The notes below the pieces were generated by a model. It had not been told where the DNA came from. It did not search any database and was given only the letters and a program-made list of their open reading frames with translations. Of a stretch of DNA of 56,584 nucleotides, positions 37,194 to 46,764 are shown in pieces (the first letter of the stretch is position 1; every line of letters begins with the position of its first letter). Origin of the DNA: Bradyrhizobium sp. ORS 375 (GTDB lineage: Bacteria; Pseudomonadota; Alphaproteobacteria; Rhizobiales; Xanthobacteraceae); the NCBI RefSeq assembly GCF_000239775.1, contig NZ_CAFI01000156.1:1-56584 (forward strand). The letters run 5' to 3'. Both the position numbers and the translations under genes were made by a program.

Positions 37194-38286
37194 CGGCCAG
37201 CTCCTGCACCGTCAGGCTGAAGCCGACACAGGGATCGAACGATCCGACCATACCGTGCACAGCATCCCGGTCCTCGGCGCCGCGCAGCACGGCGCCGGTG
37301 AGGCTGGTCGCGACCGGTCCGCGCGGATGGAAGTTCCACTCCGTCGGCGCGAGATACTCGAATCGTGAGATCTGCCCTTGCGTATCCAGCTCGACAACAT
37401 GATGCAGCCGCCCGCGCGCGCATTCGACCGCAGCGGCGCCACGGCGTGGACCGAGCGTGTAGCCCGCGACAAGGTCCTCTTCGCAGGCGTCGTCATCCGT
37501 CTCACCGTGCTCCATCCATCGTATCAGCACGGCCAACTCTGCGATCCTGGCCGACAGTCGCTCGGCCGGACCAGCGGGCAGCCGGCTGCGCGCATGCCGC
37601 GCCCAGACACCTGTCTCGGGAATACGGCCATCGAGCTCAGGCGCGTCGGCGAACGCGGCCCCCTCGTCCATCAACCGGGTGACGACGGCGCGATCGTCTG
37701 CGGCCGACAGGACGCCATGCACCGATGGCATGTGCCTCCATCCTCCCTCTTCGGCAGCCTTGCGGGCCGCCGCCATCAGCCTTGCGACTGGAGTTCCCGG
37801 CGCAACGATCTCCAGTGTGGAGCCTATCCCCAGTTCGTCCAGCGCCATCTTGATCTGTGACAAGGTTTCCGAGCGGGACTGCCCCGGCGCCTTGTCGGGA
37901 CGATCAGCCTGCAGCGAGCTGACCGCCTGTAACAGCCGCTGCGCCAGGGACAGCACGGCGCGGTCCCCGGCCATCGTCCCGAGCAGCAGCCCACGCAACA
38001 GCTCGGCGAGACGCTCCGCAAGCACGGCCTTGATGCGCCGATGGCGGGTCAATGGGGCCGCCTGCTCACCGCGCGCAGCTTCGATTGCCGTCAGCAGCGC
38101 AACCTGATGCGCCCCAGCGCACAGCGAGAACAGCCGCGGCAGCCCTGCCAGCAGCATCTCGGCTGGCTTGCCGGCGGCCAGCCGGCCCAGCGGCGGCCGC
38201 GTGCGTGGCTGGATGTCGACGCGCGTGATCCGCTCATCGGTGACCGACAGCGTCAGGTCGATGCGATTGCGGAAGGCGAGCGTCAT
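37186..38286 (-). CDS. hupK: hydrogenase assembly protein HupK (degenerate large-subunit relative)
   Basis: The 366-residue protein begins MTLAFRNRIDLTLSVTDERI. Its C-terminus, HGMVGSFDPCVGFSLTVQEL, echoes the nickel-site end of the hydrogenase large subunit, but the second Cys and the His are lost. The N-terminal CGVC-type motif is also lost, so it cannot bind the active site itself. HupK is thought to act as a scaffold when the iron unit is made under oxygen. It overlaps hupJ and hypA. Confidence 0.88.
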   Translation of the reverse strand: MTLAFRNRIDLTLSVTDERITRVDIQPRTRPPLGRLAAGKPAEMLLAGLPRLFSLCAGAHQVALLTAIEAARGEQAAPLTRHRRIKAVLAERLAELLRGLLLGTMAGDRAVLSLAQRLLQAVSSLQADRPDKAPGQSRSETLSQIKMALDELGIGSTLEIVAPGTPVARLMAAARKAAEEGGWRHMPSVHGVLSAADDRAVVTRLMDEGAAFADAPELDGRIPETGVWARHARSRLPAGPAERLSARIAELAVLIRWMEHGETDDDACEEDLVAGYTLGPRRGAAAVECARGRLHHVVELDTQGQISRFEYLAPTEWNFHPRGPVATSLTGAVLRGAEDRDAVHGMVGSFDPCVGFSLTVQELADA

Positions 38287-38783
38287 GGGCGACGCTCCGA
38301 GAAGGTGCCGCGCAGGAAGGCGCGGCGATCGACGGCACGCGATGCCTGCGCGGCGTTGGCTTCGTCTTCGGGAGCGGCCAGCATCACCGCCAGAGCGGCC
38401 TCGGCTGCGACCCGCGCAGCCGCCATGTCCTCGAACTCGGACATCGGCGAGAACAGCGAGCAACTGGCGATACGTCCGCCCCCGGCAACATCACCGATCG
38501 TGAATTCGAACCAGCCGGCGGGCAGCGCGATCTTGATGGTCGATCCGACATCGCCCTGCCCGACCGGAGTGACCACATTCATGAACCAGGGTGTGACGAT
38601 GATGCCGATCGTCCGCTCATGGACTTTGGTGAAGCCGATGGCCTCGACCTCGAGCGCATCATGATAGATCGGCAGCTCGCGCACCGCCCGGTCGCCGATC
38701 TCACGAAAGACCCCGGCGAGGCGCTCGCCCCACGCGGCCGGCGCGAGCTCGTCCGTTCCATGCCCGGCCGCGGCTGCGCTCAT
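38283..38783 (-). CDS. hupJ: hydrogenase assembly chaperone HupJ (HybE family)
   Basis: The 166-residue protein matches the HupJ/HybE family by LPIYHDALEVEAIGFTKV, IIVTPWFMNVV and GWFEFTIGDVAGGG, followed by CSLFSPMSEFED. It starts at the ATG at 38783 inside the rubredoxin gene's end (four-base overlap). It probably guards the small subunit before export, together with HupI. Confidence 0.9.
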   Translation of the reverse strand: MSAAAAGHGTDELAPAAWGERLAGVFREIGDRAVRELPIYHDALEVEAIGFTKVHERTIGIIVTPWFMNVVTPVGQGDVGSTIKIALPAGWFEFTIGDVAGGGRIASCSLFSPMSEFEDMAAARVAAEAALAVMLAAPEDEANAAQASRAVDRRAFLRGTFSERRP

Positions 38784-38992
38784 GGCTCGACCACCATGAA
38801 CTTGGCCTTCGGCGCGTCGCAGTTCGGGCAGTGCCAATCCTCGGGCAGCACCGAGAACGGCGTGCCCGGCGGAACCTGCGCAACGCTGTCGCCCTCGGCG
38901 GGATTGTAGCGCGTCCAGCAGATGCCGCATTCCAGCGATACGTCATCGGCGAGATCGCCGCGAACGCCGAAATTCTCGAAGCCGCCGCTCAT
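38780..38992 (-). CDS. hupI: rubredoxin HupI
   Basis: The 70-residue rubredoxin has the four iron-binding Cys in CGIC (Cys22, Cys25) and CPNC (Cys55, Cys58), with the usual [18 protein letters not shown] spacing. A short N-terminal extension (MSGGFENFG) is typical for hydrogenase-cluster rubredoxins. It helps small-subunit Fe-S assembly under oxygen. Confidence 0.95.
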   Translation of the reverse strand: MSGGFENFGVRGDLADDVSLECGICWTRYNPAEGDSVAQVPPGTPFSVLPEDWHCPNCDAPKAKFMVVEP

Positions 38993-39852
38993 GTGAAATA
39001 GGCCTCGATGATCTGCCTGAGACGCTCGGCCGAGTCCTCGAAATCCTCGGGCGCAGCAAGCGCGACCACCGGCACGCCGCCGACCTCAAGCGTGTCCAGG
39101 ATGATCGTGTCCATGGCGTTGAAGAACTGCACCGACCAGACATGGCGCACGCCGGTCGCGAGCACACGGCAGGTGCCATAGCCGCGCGACATCAGCTGGA
39201 TCGGCCCGTTGCCGAGCGTCTCCTGCAGGAAGCTCATGTCGGCTGGGCTCATCGGCAGCAAGGTGAAGTTGATGGTCTGCGAGCGCTGGCCAGGACGCCA
39301 GGACAGCGCGCGCTCGCGAATCTCCGCCAGCACCGGCATCGCATTCATCGTGCCCTCGGGCGCTGGCCCGATCACGACGTCGTCAGCCGTCAGATCGACC
39401 GCGGCGCGCGCGACGATCTCGGGCACGGCGCCGACCTCGATGTAGTCATGGCTCTCGTCACGCTCGAGCCTGACACGCCAGATGCCTGCGAGCACGGATT
39501 CCTGGATCTGCGCGAGCGAGCCGTCGGGCAGCGCCACCACGCCGGCAACCTCGCCTTCTCCGAGCACGTCGTCGATCAGACGGCGTTCGAGGTCGTTGAG
39601 ACCGGCAAGCCGGAACAGCTGGGTCGGCGCATCGGCGGTCTGCGCTGCGACGGCTGATGCGATCGTCGACAGCAGCTCGACCGCGCGCGGACAGCTGCGC
39701 GCGAGCGCCTCCGAATCCAGCGAGGCAAGCTTCGCCAGCGCGCCCGAGGCCGTCAGCCCCTTGTACTGCGCCTCGAGCGCCTCTTCCCCGATCGGAAACA
39801 CGCTGACCGGCTGCTCCGCACCTTCGGGCGCGATCCAGAATCCGGGCTTCAT
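38989..39852 (-). CDS. hupH: hydrogenase expression/assembly protein HupH (HyaF family)
   Basis: The 287-residue protein matches HupH/HyaF by [33 protein letters not shown] and [20 protein letters not shown]. It has an N-terminal variable half and a conserved C-terminal domain. It is needed for processing of the large and small subunits. It overlaps hupG and hupI by four bases each. Confidence 0.92.
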   Translation of the reverse strand: MKPGFWIAPEGAEQPVSVFPIGEEALEAQYKGLTASGALAKLASLDSEALARSCPRAVELLSTIASAVAAQTADAPTQLFRLAGLNDLERRLIDDVLGEGEVAGVVALPDGSLAQIQESVLAGIWRVRLERDESHDYIEVGAVPEIVARAAVDLTADDVVIGPAPEGTMNAMPVLAEIRERALSWRPGQRSQTINFTLLPMSPADMSFLQETLGNGPIQLMSRGYGTCRVLATGVRHVWSVQFFNAMDTIILDTLEVGGVPVVALAAPEDFEDSAERLRQIIEAYFT

Positions 39853-40295
39853 CGGTCAACTCCTGAAGGCTGATGTGATGGAAGGATGCTGGCGACCACC
39901 GACGCAGTCGCGCCTGCCGGGCGATCGATCAGGCGCGAGATGCGGTCGACATAGACGGACCAGTCCTGGATCTTCGCGATCAGTCCGAGCGTATCGGTCC
40001 CGCGGCAGAGGATCAGACTGGGCTGCACACGAACACCGAACCGCGTCCCGAGCTCGGCCTCCGCGTCGCGCGCAATGACCGCACCGCGCAGCCGCCCCTG
40101 AAACGCCGTGATCAGCTCCGGCAGCACGATCGCCACATCGAGCGCTTCGGGAAATCGCGCAGGGTCCCCGGCTGACAGCAGCACGGCAATTGCGCCAGCG
40201 CCATGCGCGTCGTGAAGGAAGTCGTCGACCGTCGAGGCATCGACTTCCGGCAATCCGTTTCGCCTGCGCGCGGGCTCACGCTGCAGCATCTCCAT
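39849..40295 (-). CDS. hupG: hydrogenase small-subunit chaperone HupG (HyaE, thioredoxin fold)
   Basis: The 148-residue protein has a thioredoxin-like core without the CxxC ([25 protein letters not shown]). It starts at the ATG at 40295, behind GGGGAGA. The earlier in-frame ATG at 40346 is rejected because it lies within the predicted sigma-54 promoter at 40342-40357. HupG/HyaE proteins escort the Tat signal of HupS. It is the first gene of the long assembly operon that runs through hupT. Confidence 0.88.
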   Translation of the reverse strand: MEMLQREPARRRNGLPEVDASTVDDFLHDAHGAGAIAVLLSAGDPARFPEALDVAIVLPELITAFQGRLRGAVIARDAEAELGTRFGVRVQPSLILCRGTDTLGLIAKIQDWSVYVDRISRLIDRPAGATASVVASILPSHQPSGVDR

Positions 40296-40341
40296 CGACG
40301 TCTCCCCCTGACCAGTTTTCGTTGACGTGTTCTGGATGGTC

Positions 40342-40357
40342 AGCAATCAACGTGCCA
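40342..40357 (-). promoter_or_regulatory. sigma-54 (-24/-12) promoter of the hupG operon
   Basis: The minus strand reads TGGCACGTTGATTGCT, a full match to the consensus TGGCACG-N4-TTGC(A/T). The start site should be near 40331, leaving about 36 bases to the hupG ATG at 40295. That spacing holds a good ribosome site and supports the later start codon. Confidence 0.85.
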
Positions 40358-40378
40358 GATGCCGTCTCAGCGGATCCA

Positions 40379-40396
40379 TTTTCAAGTTATTGAAAA
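40379..40396. promoter_or_regulatory. AT-rich inverted repeat, candidate IHF site upstream of the hupG promoter
   Basis: TTTTCAA and TTGAAAA flank a 4-base spacer. On the minus strand TTTCAATAACTTG fits the IHF consensus WATCAA-N4-TTR with one mismatch. It lies about 55-60 bases upstream of the expected start site, the normal place for DNA bending between a HoxA-type activator and sigma-54 RNA polymerase. Confidence 0.5.
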
Positions 40397-40520
40397 CGAT
40401 AAGCATTTTTTGATGCCCGAGGCAGCGCGAAGCGCCTTGCCAAGGAACTTTGCAGAGGCATGCTGCCAACTTTCTTTACTCATGGCAATCTTGTTTTCAG
40501 GCTGGTGCGGGGGCACTGCG

Positions 40521-40811
40521 CTAGCGCAGATGCTCCGGCAGCTGCGGCTCGCGTCCGATCAGGTCCGCGAAAAAATCGTCGCAGTTTTCACCATTCATCG
40601 CTGCGTGCAGCCCCCGCAGCGCCTCGCTGATCAGCCGGGCTTCCTCGTCGTCGAGAACGCGGACGGCGTTGTCGAGATAGACCAGAACCTTTGCGCCGAC
40701 CGGTGGATCAGACAGCAGCAGCACCGAGACGCGGCGTTGCTCGCCATCGAAGCTGCACAGCGCCGAGACGCCGTCGGTCTCCACGATCGTCATCGGCAGA
40801 CCCAGACACAT
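40521..40811 (-). CDS. hupF: HypC-family hydrogenase chaperone HupF
   Basis: The 96-residue protein starts MCLGLPMTIV with the essential Cys2 and shares the beta-barrel fold of HypC, with a longer C-terminal tail (LHAAMNGENCDDFFADL and onward). HupF protects the large subunit during assembly in air. It is the last gene of the hupSLCDF unit. The 225-base gap after it holds the hupG promoter. Confidence 0.93.
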   Translation of the reverse strand: MCLGLPMTIVETDGVSALCSFDGEQRRVSVLLLSDPPVGAKVLVYLDNAVRVLDDEEARLISEALRGLHAAMNGENCDDFFADLIGREPQLPEHLR

Positions 40812-40839
40812 GTCACTCTCCCTCGCGGCGGCCGGCGCT

Positions 40840-41427
40840 TCACTCTGCCGCGTCCGCCCGCATCTCGTAGCTGTGATGATCGATGTCGTTGGCGAGCAGG
40901 CGTTCGTCGCCGGCGAGCGGCTCGGGTCGCAAAGCCGCCGAGATGCCCCATTCGGCCAGCACGGCGTTGGCCAGCTCGATCGCGGGAGCGATCTGCGCGC
41001 GCACCGGAGGGGTGAGCGGTCCGCCCCAATCCTCGAGGTCGAGCGGCTGGCAGCCGATCAGCGCGAGGCGTTGCGGATAGCGGCCGAGCAGATCGGCCGC
41101 GCTCAGCACCTCTTGAAAGCCCGTCTGGTGCAGGCTCATCTTCTTGGCGCCCGTGAAGCGCGGCACTTCCTCGTCGCGGACGAGCTTGAGCTCGCCCGGC
41201 ACAAGGCCATAGTCGATGGCATCGAACACGATCAGTCCTTGGGCCTCCTCGACGTAGTTGACGAGATAGAGCCCTTGCGTGCCGCCATCGAGAATCGTGA
41301 CGTTGTCGGGCACGGTGTAGCGGCGGTGAAACTCCTCCACCACGCGCACGCCGAAACCTTCATCCGCCCACAGGATATTGCCGATGCCGAGCACCAGGAT
41401 GCGGTCAAGCTTCGCGTCGTCGGCCAT
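40840..41427 (-). CDS. hupD: hydrogenase maturation endopeptidase HupD
   Basis: The 195-residue protease of the HybD family has GIGNILWADEGFGVRVVEEF. Its nickel-sensing residues are Glu23, Asp69 (VFDAIDYG) and His100 (KMSLHQTGF). It removes the C-terminal peptide of HupL after nickel insertion. The ATG at 41427 has AAGGAAG upstream. An ATG six codons earlier, just before the hupC stop, is also possible. Confidence 0.94.
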   Translation of the reverse strand: MADDAKLDRILVLGIGNILWADEGFGVRVVEEFHRRYTVPDNVTILDGGTQGLYLVNYVEEAQGLIVFDAIDYGLVPGELKLVRDEEVPRFTGAKKMSLHQTGFQEVLSAADLLGRYPQRLALIGCQPLDLEDWGGPLTPPVRAQIAPAIELANAVLAEWGISAALRPEPLAGDERLLANDIDHHSYEMRADAAE

Positions 41428-41441
41428 CTCGGCGCTTCCTT

Positions 41442-42185
41442 TCATTCGCGGAACTGCCGCTCGCCCGATATCATCGACGAGATGATGCTCTGGCGGGACA
41501 TGATGTCCTCGCGGATCGCTGCATAGACGTGCACCATCACGAACATCACCAGCGCCCACATGCCAAGGTGATGCCAGGTGTGGACGTCCTGGCTGTTCGG
41601 CCAAATCGCAAACACCCAGCCGAACAATTTGTGCTGCCAGCTGTCGATGCCCGTGCCCTCCGAATAGAGCGCAAAGCCGGTGACGATCATGAAGGCGACG
41701 AACACCGTGAACCCGGTGAACATGGCCGTCTGCGCCAGCGGGTTGTGACCGACATACATCTTCGGCTCGCGTTCCAGGAACGCGTACCAGCGAATCTCGT
41801 GCAGCACTTCCTTCCAGAACTGCTTGCGATGCACCGGAATGTAGAAGATCTGCCGCGAGTGGTGATTGCCGACGAACGCCCAGAGAATGCGGGCGAGGAA
41901 GAACACCGCCAGCACCTGCCCGGCTGCGAAATGGGCGAAGCGGATGTAACCCATCACGAAGTTCGCCGACGCCTCTCCCGACACCGTCGGGAGCGGCGTT
42001 CCGATCAAATAGCCGGTGACCATCAAGATGAGGATCGCGAACGCATTCACCCAATGGCAGATGCGGACGGGCGCCTCGTAGACATAGACCGTGGGCCGAC
42101 CGACCGCATGCTCACCGGCGGCGTCAGCCGCAATCGCGCTCAGATTTGGCTCGGCTTCCGTGGGACGTGCAACTGCATCCATCAT
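41442..42185 (-). CDS. hupC: cytochrome b subunit of uptake hydrogenase, HupC
   Basis: The 247-residue membrane protein has four helices with heme-ligand His in VRICHWVNAF, RFAHFAAGQV and VHTWHHLGMW. It anchors the periplasmic HupSL dimer and passes electrons from H2 to quinone. It lies 15 bases after hupL and just overlaps the earlier hupD start candidate. Confidence 0.95.
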   Translation of the reverse strand: MMDAVARPTEAEPNLSAIAADAAGEHAVGRPTVYVYEAPVRICHWVNAFAILILMVTGYLIGTPLPTVSGEASANFVMGYIRFAHFAAGQVLAVFFLARILWAFVGNHHSRQIFYIPVHRKQFWKEVLHEIRWYAFLEREPKMYVGHNPLAQTAMFTGFTVFVAFMIVTGFALYSEGTGIDSWQHKLFGWVFAIWPNSQDVHTWHHLGMWALVMFVMVHVYAAIREDIMSRQSIISSMISGERQFRE

Positions 42186-42200
42186 GACGCTCCTCCCGCC

Positions 42201-43991
42201 CTACCTGACCTTGACCTCGGCCAGCTCCTGGCCGTCCGGACTCATGACATGCGTGGAGCACGCCAGGCATGGATCGAACGAATGGATCGTGCGCAGGATC
42301 TCCAGCGGTTGCTCGGGATTGACCATCGGCGTGTTCATCAGCGAGGCCTCGAAGGCGCCGATGTTGCCCTTGGGATCCCTGGGCGAGCCGTTCCAGGTCG
42401 TTGGCACGACGCACTGGTAGTTGTCGATCTTGGTGTCCTTGATCTTGATCCAATGCGCCAGCGCGCCGCGCGGCGCCTCGGTGAAGCCGACGCCCTTGGC
42501 CTCCTTCGGCCAGCTCTCCGGCTTCCATTTGTCGACATTCGCCGTCGAGCTGTCGCCCGCCTTGATGTTGGCGATCAGCTTGTCCTGGAAGTAGCGCATC
42601 TGGCGTCCCGCCCACACCGACTCCAGCGCGCGCGCCGCGGTGCGGCCGAGCGTGGAGAACAATGCCGTGAGAGGCAGGTCGAGATCCTTGAGGAACTTGT
42701 CGACCGGGTCCTTGAACTCCGCCTTGTTCTGCGCGTAGCCCACCACCCAGCGCGCCAGCGGACCGACCTCCATGGCATGCCCGCGCCAGCGCGGCGCCTT
42801 GATCCAGGAGTACTTGCCGCCCTCGTCGAGCTCCTTGATGTCGGTCTTGGTGCCCTTGGCGTTGGGGCCGAGCACGTAGTTCGGCTCGGTGATGCCGTCC
42901 CAGGGGTGCAGCCCCTTGGTCTCGTCGGGATATTTGTACCAGGAATGAACGACGAACTCCTGGATCTCGTCCGGGTTGGCGTGATCGACCGGAAACACCT
43001 CGGACAGGTTGCCGTTGATGATCGCGCCTCGCGGCAGCTTCAGGCTCTTCGCCGAATAGTCGTTGGCATGCTCCGGCACGTCGCCATAGGCGAGGACGCT
43101 CTTGCTGGACAGGCCACCGCCGTAGAGCCAGTCCTTGTAGAACGATCCGATCGCCGCGACGTCAGGCAGGTAGACCAGCTCGTTGAATTCGATCAGACGA
43201 TCGATGATCGATGAGACGAGATTCAGCCGCTCGATGTTGATGGCGCCGACCGCACCGGTACCGTCGATGTTGATCGGACACGGCACGCCGCCCACGAGCC
43301 AGTTCGGGTGCGGATTCTTGCCGCCGAAGATGGTGTGGATCTTGACAATTTCCTTCTGGAAATCGAGCGCCTCCAGATAGTGCGCCACGGCCATCAGGTT
43401 GGCTTCGGGCGGCAGCTTGTAGGCCTTGCTGCCCCAATAACCGTTCTTGAACGGGCCAAGCTGTCCGGATTCGACGAACTTCTTGAGGCGGGTCTGCAGA
43501 TCGCGGAAATAGCCCGGCGAGGACAGCGGCCAGCTCGAGATCGACTGCGCCAGCGTCGACGTCGCCTTCGGATCAGCCGAGAGTGCCGAGACCACGTCGA
43601 CCCAGTCGAGCGCGTGCAGATGATAGAAGTGCACGACGTGGTCGTGCACCTGCAGCGCCAGCTGCATCAGGTTGCGGATCGAGTTGGCATTCTCCGGGAT
43701 GGTGATGCCGAGCGCGTTCTCGACCGCGCGCACCGATGTGAGGGCGTGCGTTCCGGTGCACACGCCGCAGATCCGCTCGGTGAACGCCCAGGCATCGCGC
43801 GGATCGCGGTTCCTGAGAATCACCTCGATGCCGCGCCACATCGTTCCGGTAGAAACCGCGTTGCGGATGACGTTGTCGGAATCGACATTGACCTCAACCC
43901 GCATGTGTCCCTCGATGCGGGTGACCGGATCGACGACGATGCGCTTGCCGGAATTGTCGAGATTGAAGCCGTTGGGTGTCTGGATGCCCAT
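42201..43991 (-). CDS. hupL: [NiFe] uptake hydrogenase large subunit HupL
   Basis: The 596-residue group 1 large subunit has both nickel motifs, [11 protein letters not shown] (Cys75, Cys78) and DPCLACSTH (Cys575, Cys578). The 15-residue C-terminal extension after His581 is removed by HupD. The ATG at 43991 has GCAGG five bases upstream. A TTG seven codons earlier would sit against the hupS stop. It is exported together with HupS by the Tat route. Confidence 0.97.
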   Translation of the reverse strand: MGIQTPNGFNLDNSGKRIVVDPVTRIEGHMRVEVNVDSDNVIRNAVSTGTMWRGIEVILRNRDPRDAWAFTERICGVCTGTHALTSVRAVENALGITIPENANSIRNLMQLALQVHDHVVHFYHLHALDWVDVVSALSADPKATSTLAQSISSWPLSSPGYFRDLQTRLKKFVESGQLGPFKNGYWGSKAYKLPPEANLMAVAHYLEALDFQKEIVKIHTIFGGKNPHPNWLVGGVPCPINIDGTGAVGAINIERLNLVSSIIDRLIEFNELVYLPDVAAIGSFYKDWLYGGGLSSKSVLAYGDVPEHANDYSAKSLKLPRGAIINGNLSEVFPVDHANPDEIQEFVVHSWYKYPDETKGLHPWDGITEPNYVLGPNAKGTKTDIKELDEGGKYSWIKAPRWRGHAMEVGPLARWVVGYAQNKAEFKDPVDKFLKDLDLPLTALFSTLGRTAARALESVWAGRQMRYFQDKLIANIKAGDSSTANVDKWKPESWPKEAKGVGFTEAPRGALAHWIKIKDTKIDNYQCVVPTTWNGSPRDPKGNIGAFEASLMNTPMVNPEQPLEILRTIHSFDPCLACSTHVMSPDGQELAEVKVR

Positions 43992-44012
43992 CGTAACCTG
44001 CCCTGAATCCAA

Positions 44013-45098
44013 TTAATGATCTTGCTTGGTGTCGTCGCGCTTGGTCGCGAGCCGCTTGACCGCAGTGACCGCCGCATGCGCTGCGACTGCCGCGCCGACC
44101 GTACCCGCAGCCACCATGCCGACCTCGTCGGCGTTGCGCTCGATGCCGAACTGCTTGATGTTGGTGAGGCGGTCGTAGAACGAGCCCTTGTCCCAGAAGC
44201 CGTCCTCTGAGCAGCCGATGCAGCCGTGACCGGACTGGATGGGGAACGACACGCCGCCATTCCAGCGCACCGTCGAGCAGGCATTGTAGGTCGTCGGGCC
44301 CTTGCAGCCCATCTTGTAGAGACAGTAGCCCTTGCGCGCGGCCTCGTCGTCCCATTCCTCGACGAACTGACCGGCGTCGAAATGCGGCCGGCGATAGCAT
44401 TTGTCGTGGATGCGCTGCGAGTAGAACATCTTCGGCCGGCCCTGGCGGTCGAGCTCCGGCAGCTTGCCGAAGGTGGTGATGAACGTGACGACACCCGTCA
44501 TGACCTCTGCGATCGGCGGGCACCCCGGCACCTTGATGATCGGCTTGTTGGTGATCACCTTGTCGATCGGGGTGGCCTGCGTCGGGTTCGGCTTCGCCGC
44601 CTGCACGCAGCCCCACGAGGCGCAAGCGCCCCAGGCGATAATCGCCATGGCGTCCTCGGCCATCATCTTCAGCTTCTCGACGAACGGTTTGCCGCCATCG
44701 ATGCAGAACATGCCGCCTTCGTTGAGCGGCGGGTTGCCCTCCACCGCGAGAATGTATTGTCCTTTGTACTTCGCTCGCGTCTCTTCCAGGATGGCTTCGG
44801 CCTGGTGGCCGGCCGCCGCCATGATCGTGTCGTCATAGTCGAGCGAGATCATCGACAGCACGGCGTCCTTCACCAGCGGGTGCGCGGAGCGGATGAAGCT
44901 CTCGGAGCAGCAGGTGCATTCGAGCCCGTGCATCCAGATGACCGGCGTGCGCGGCTTGGCCTCCAGCGCATTGGCGATCCGCGTGGCCGCGAGCGGGCCC
45001 AGTCCGAGACTCGTCGCCGTGAGGCTGCAGAATTTGTGGAAGCTGCGCCGCGTGATGCCCTGGCGCCTGATCACGCTATAGAAAGTTTCCGCGCCCAT
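44013..45098 (-). CDS. hupS: [NiFe] uptake hydrogenase small subunit HupS
   Basis: The 361-residue small subunit carries a twin-arginine signal RRSFHKF (17-23). The Cys/His ligands of three Fe-S clusters are visible ([59 protein letters not shown]). A hydrophobic C-terminal anchor lies near [20 protein letters not shown] strong GGGGGAGG site precedes the ATG at 45098. It is the first gene of the structural operon. Confidence 0.97.
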   Translation of the reverse strand: MGAETFYSVIRRQGITRRSFHKFCSLTATSLGLGPLAATRIANALEAKPRTPVIWMHGLECTCCSESFIRSAHPLVKDAVLSMISLDYDDTIMAAAGHQAEAILEETRAKYKGQYILAVEGNPPLNEGGMFCIDGGKPFVEKLKMMAEDAMAIIAWGACASWGCVQAAKPNPTQATPIDKVITNKPIIKVPGCPPIAEVMTGVVTFITTFGKLPELDRQGRPKMFYSQRIHDKCYRRPHFDAGQFVEEWDDEAARKGYCLYKMGCKGPTTYNACSTVRWNGGVSFPIQSGHGCIGCSEDGFWDKGSFYDRLTNIKQFGIERNADEVGMVAAGTVGAAVAAHAAVTAVKRLATKRDDTKQDH

Positions 45099-45158
45099 GA
45101 GTCCTCCCCCTGTCATCACCTTGGCAACCGTTGTGGTCGCTATCTGACAGAGGGGGAC

Positions 45159-45174
45159 AGCAAGAAGCAGGCCA
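45159..45174 (-). promoter_or_regulatory. sigma-54 (-24/-12) promoter of hupS
   Basis: The minus strand reads TGGCCTGCTTCTTGCT, with GG and GC at the correct 10-base spacing. The start site is expected near 45148, about 50 bases before hupS. HoxA-dependent sigma-54 transcription is established for Bradyrhizobium hupS, and this is the only well-matching site in the 226-base gap. Confidence 0.85.
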
Positions 45175-45191
45175 GCGCCCAAGCTGATTTT

Positions 45192-45206
45192 GAATCATAA
45201 TGATTC
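45192..45206. promoter_or_regulatory. palindrome upstream of the hupS promoter
   Basis: GAATCATAATGATTC has perfect 7-base arms around one base and lies about 20-30 bases upstream of the -24 element. It is a candidate for IHF, HoxA or another factor; it fits the IHF consensus only loosely. Repeats of CCAAGC and CCAACT (minus strand, 45210-45235) lie further upstream. Confidence 0.5.
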
Positions 45207-45324
45207 CAGATGCTTGGAGTTGGAAGCTTGGCGCGGTCTCCAGCTCAGACCGTGATCTCGCGTGACAATCGGAAATCAAGCGCTTTGCACCCGGCAAGCT
45301 GGTTTCCGCTCGCGTACGGCGCGC

Positions 45325-46764
45325 TCAATGCGCGGTGCAGACCATGCAAGGGTCGAAGGATCTGACGACATGCTGGATGCTGACGGCGCGCGCGCCGGCA
45401 TCTCCGACCGTGGTGCCGACCAGCGCCTGCTCCAGCGGACCGGCGACCCCATCCGCATCGCGCGGTGAGAAGTTCCAGCTGGTCGGCGCGATGATCTGAT
45501 AGCGCGCGATGCTGCCGGAGCGCACCGCGAGCCAATGACCGAGGCTGCCGCGCGCGGCTTCGACGAGGCCGACGTAGTTGCCGTCGGCCGCTTCGCCGCA
45601 GGTCTCGCAGAACGGCTCGCTCAATCGCAGCGCCTTGATCCAGCCTTCGATCGAGACCGCGAGCTGCGCCGTCTCGATCAGGCGAGCGATGACGCGGTTG
45701 CGGACGTTGCTTCCGCTCTCGGACACGAGCGCGCTGATCAGCGTCTGGCCGTCAACGGCCTGCCGCGCCAGCGCACCGACTTCGACAGGCTGTCCCGCAA
45801 GCCGCGGCGCCTTGCACCAGCTATAGGCGTCGGCCTTGTCGGCATCGGGCTCGGTGCGGCTCTCGGCCGGATCAAGCGAGCTCTCGCGCATCCAGGCGTG
45901 CGACACGTCCTCCGTGATCCGGTCCGATGGCAGAGCCTCGACCCTTCCATCGCTGGTGCGAAGCCCGGCGCGGAAGCGGGCGCCGTCAGCATCGTGATAC
46001 GCCCCGAAGCTCATCAGCAGGCCGGGACCCGCTCCAAGATGCGCCAGATCGAGTGCATCGGCGATGCGCAGGAACTGCGCGAAGTCGCCGCTACGTCCCT
46101 CCCGCCAACGATCGAGCTCGTTCGGCGTCGCCAGCGCGAGCACGTGTTCGAGCTTGTCCGCAAACACCACGCGTTCGAGAAAACCGCGAAACGAGGCCGC
46201 GATCGCGTTGAGCCGGATGCGCTCGCCAAGCTCGACCGCACGCGTCGTGCCACCCGGTTGGAACGCGAGGCTGTGCGGCCATTTGCCGGCGATCACGCCC
46301 ATGATCTCCAACAGCCGCGCCCGCGCCGGCAATGCGTCACGCGCCGCCGATCCCTTCGTCGCAGTAAAGCGCTCGGCGGCCGCGCCATGCCACGCGTGGG
46401 ACGCGTAGGCCTCGCGGGCGAAGTCGGGCATGAAGAAGATGTAGAAGTGGGTGAGATGATCCGCGGCATTCTCGGCCGCGTGCGCGATGTTGGTCGCGAG
46501 CACGCCGTTGGGCGCGGTCACCACGCCCATCGCCTGACGCAGCGCGGCTGCGGCGGCGATCGACTGCGAGACCGAGCAGATGCCGCAGATGCGCGGCGCG
46601 ATGACCAGGGCGTCGAGCGGCGGCCGTCCTTCCAGGATCTGCTCGAAACCGCGATAAAGCGGCGCCGTCACCTCGGCGCGCGCGACGCGGCCGCTCTCGA
46701 TGTCGAGGCGGACCTCGAGGTCTCCCTCGACGCGATTGAACGGACCGACCGTGATCCGCGTCAT
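45325..46764 (-). CDS. hupV: H2-sensing regulatory hydrogenase large subunit HupV
   Basis: The 479-residue protein has both nickel motifs (RICGIC with Cys60 and Cys63; DPCMVCTAH with Cys473 and Cys476) but ends exactly at the final His. The missing C-terminal extension is typical of regulatory hydrogenases, which need no protease. With HupU it senses H2 in the cytoplasm and signals to HupT. It overlaps hupU by four bases. Confidence 0.95.
   Translation of the reverse strand: MTRITVGPFNRVEGDLEVRLDIESGRVARAEVTAPLYRGFEQILEGRPPLDALVIAPRICGICSVSQSIAAAAALRQAMGVVTAPNGVLATNIAHAAENAADHLTHFYIFFMPDFAREAYASHAWHGAAAERFTATKGSAARDALPARARLLEIMGVIAGKWPHSLAFQPGGTTRAVELGERIRLNAIAASFRGFLERVVFADKLEHVLALATPNELDRWREGRSGDFAQFLRIADALDLAHLGAGPGLLMSFGAYHDADGARFRAGLRTSDGRVEALPSDRITEDVSHAWMRESSLDPAESRTEPDADKADAYSWCKAPRLAGQPVEVGALARQAVDGQTLISALVSESGSNVRNRVIARLIETAQLAVSIEGWIKALRLSEPFCETCGEAADGNYVGLVEAARGSLGHWLAVRSGSIARYQIIAPTSWNFSPRDADGVAGPLEQALVGTTVGDAGARAVSIQHVVRSFDPCMVCTAH

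Noticed and set aside
37850-37863. FNR/FixK-like TTGATCTGTGACAA
   Set aside because: The second half-site (GACAA) is poor and it lies within hupK coding sequence with no promoter elements.
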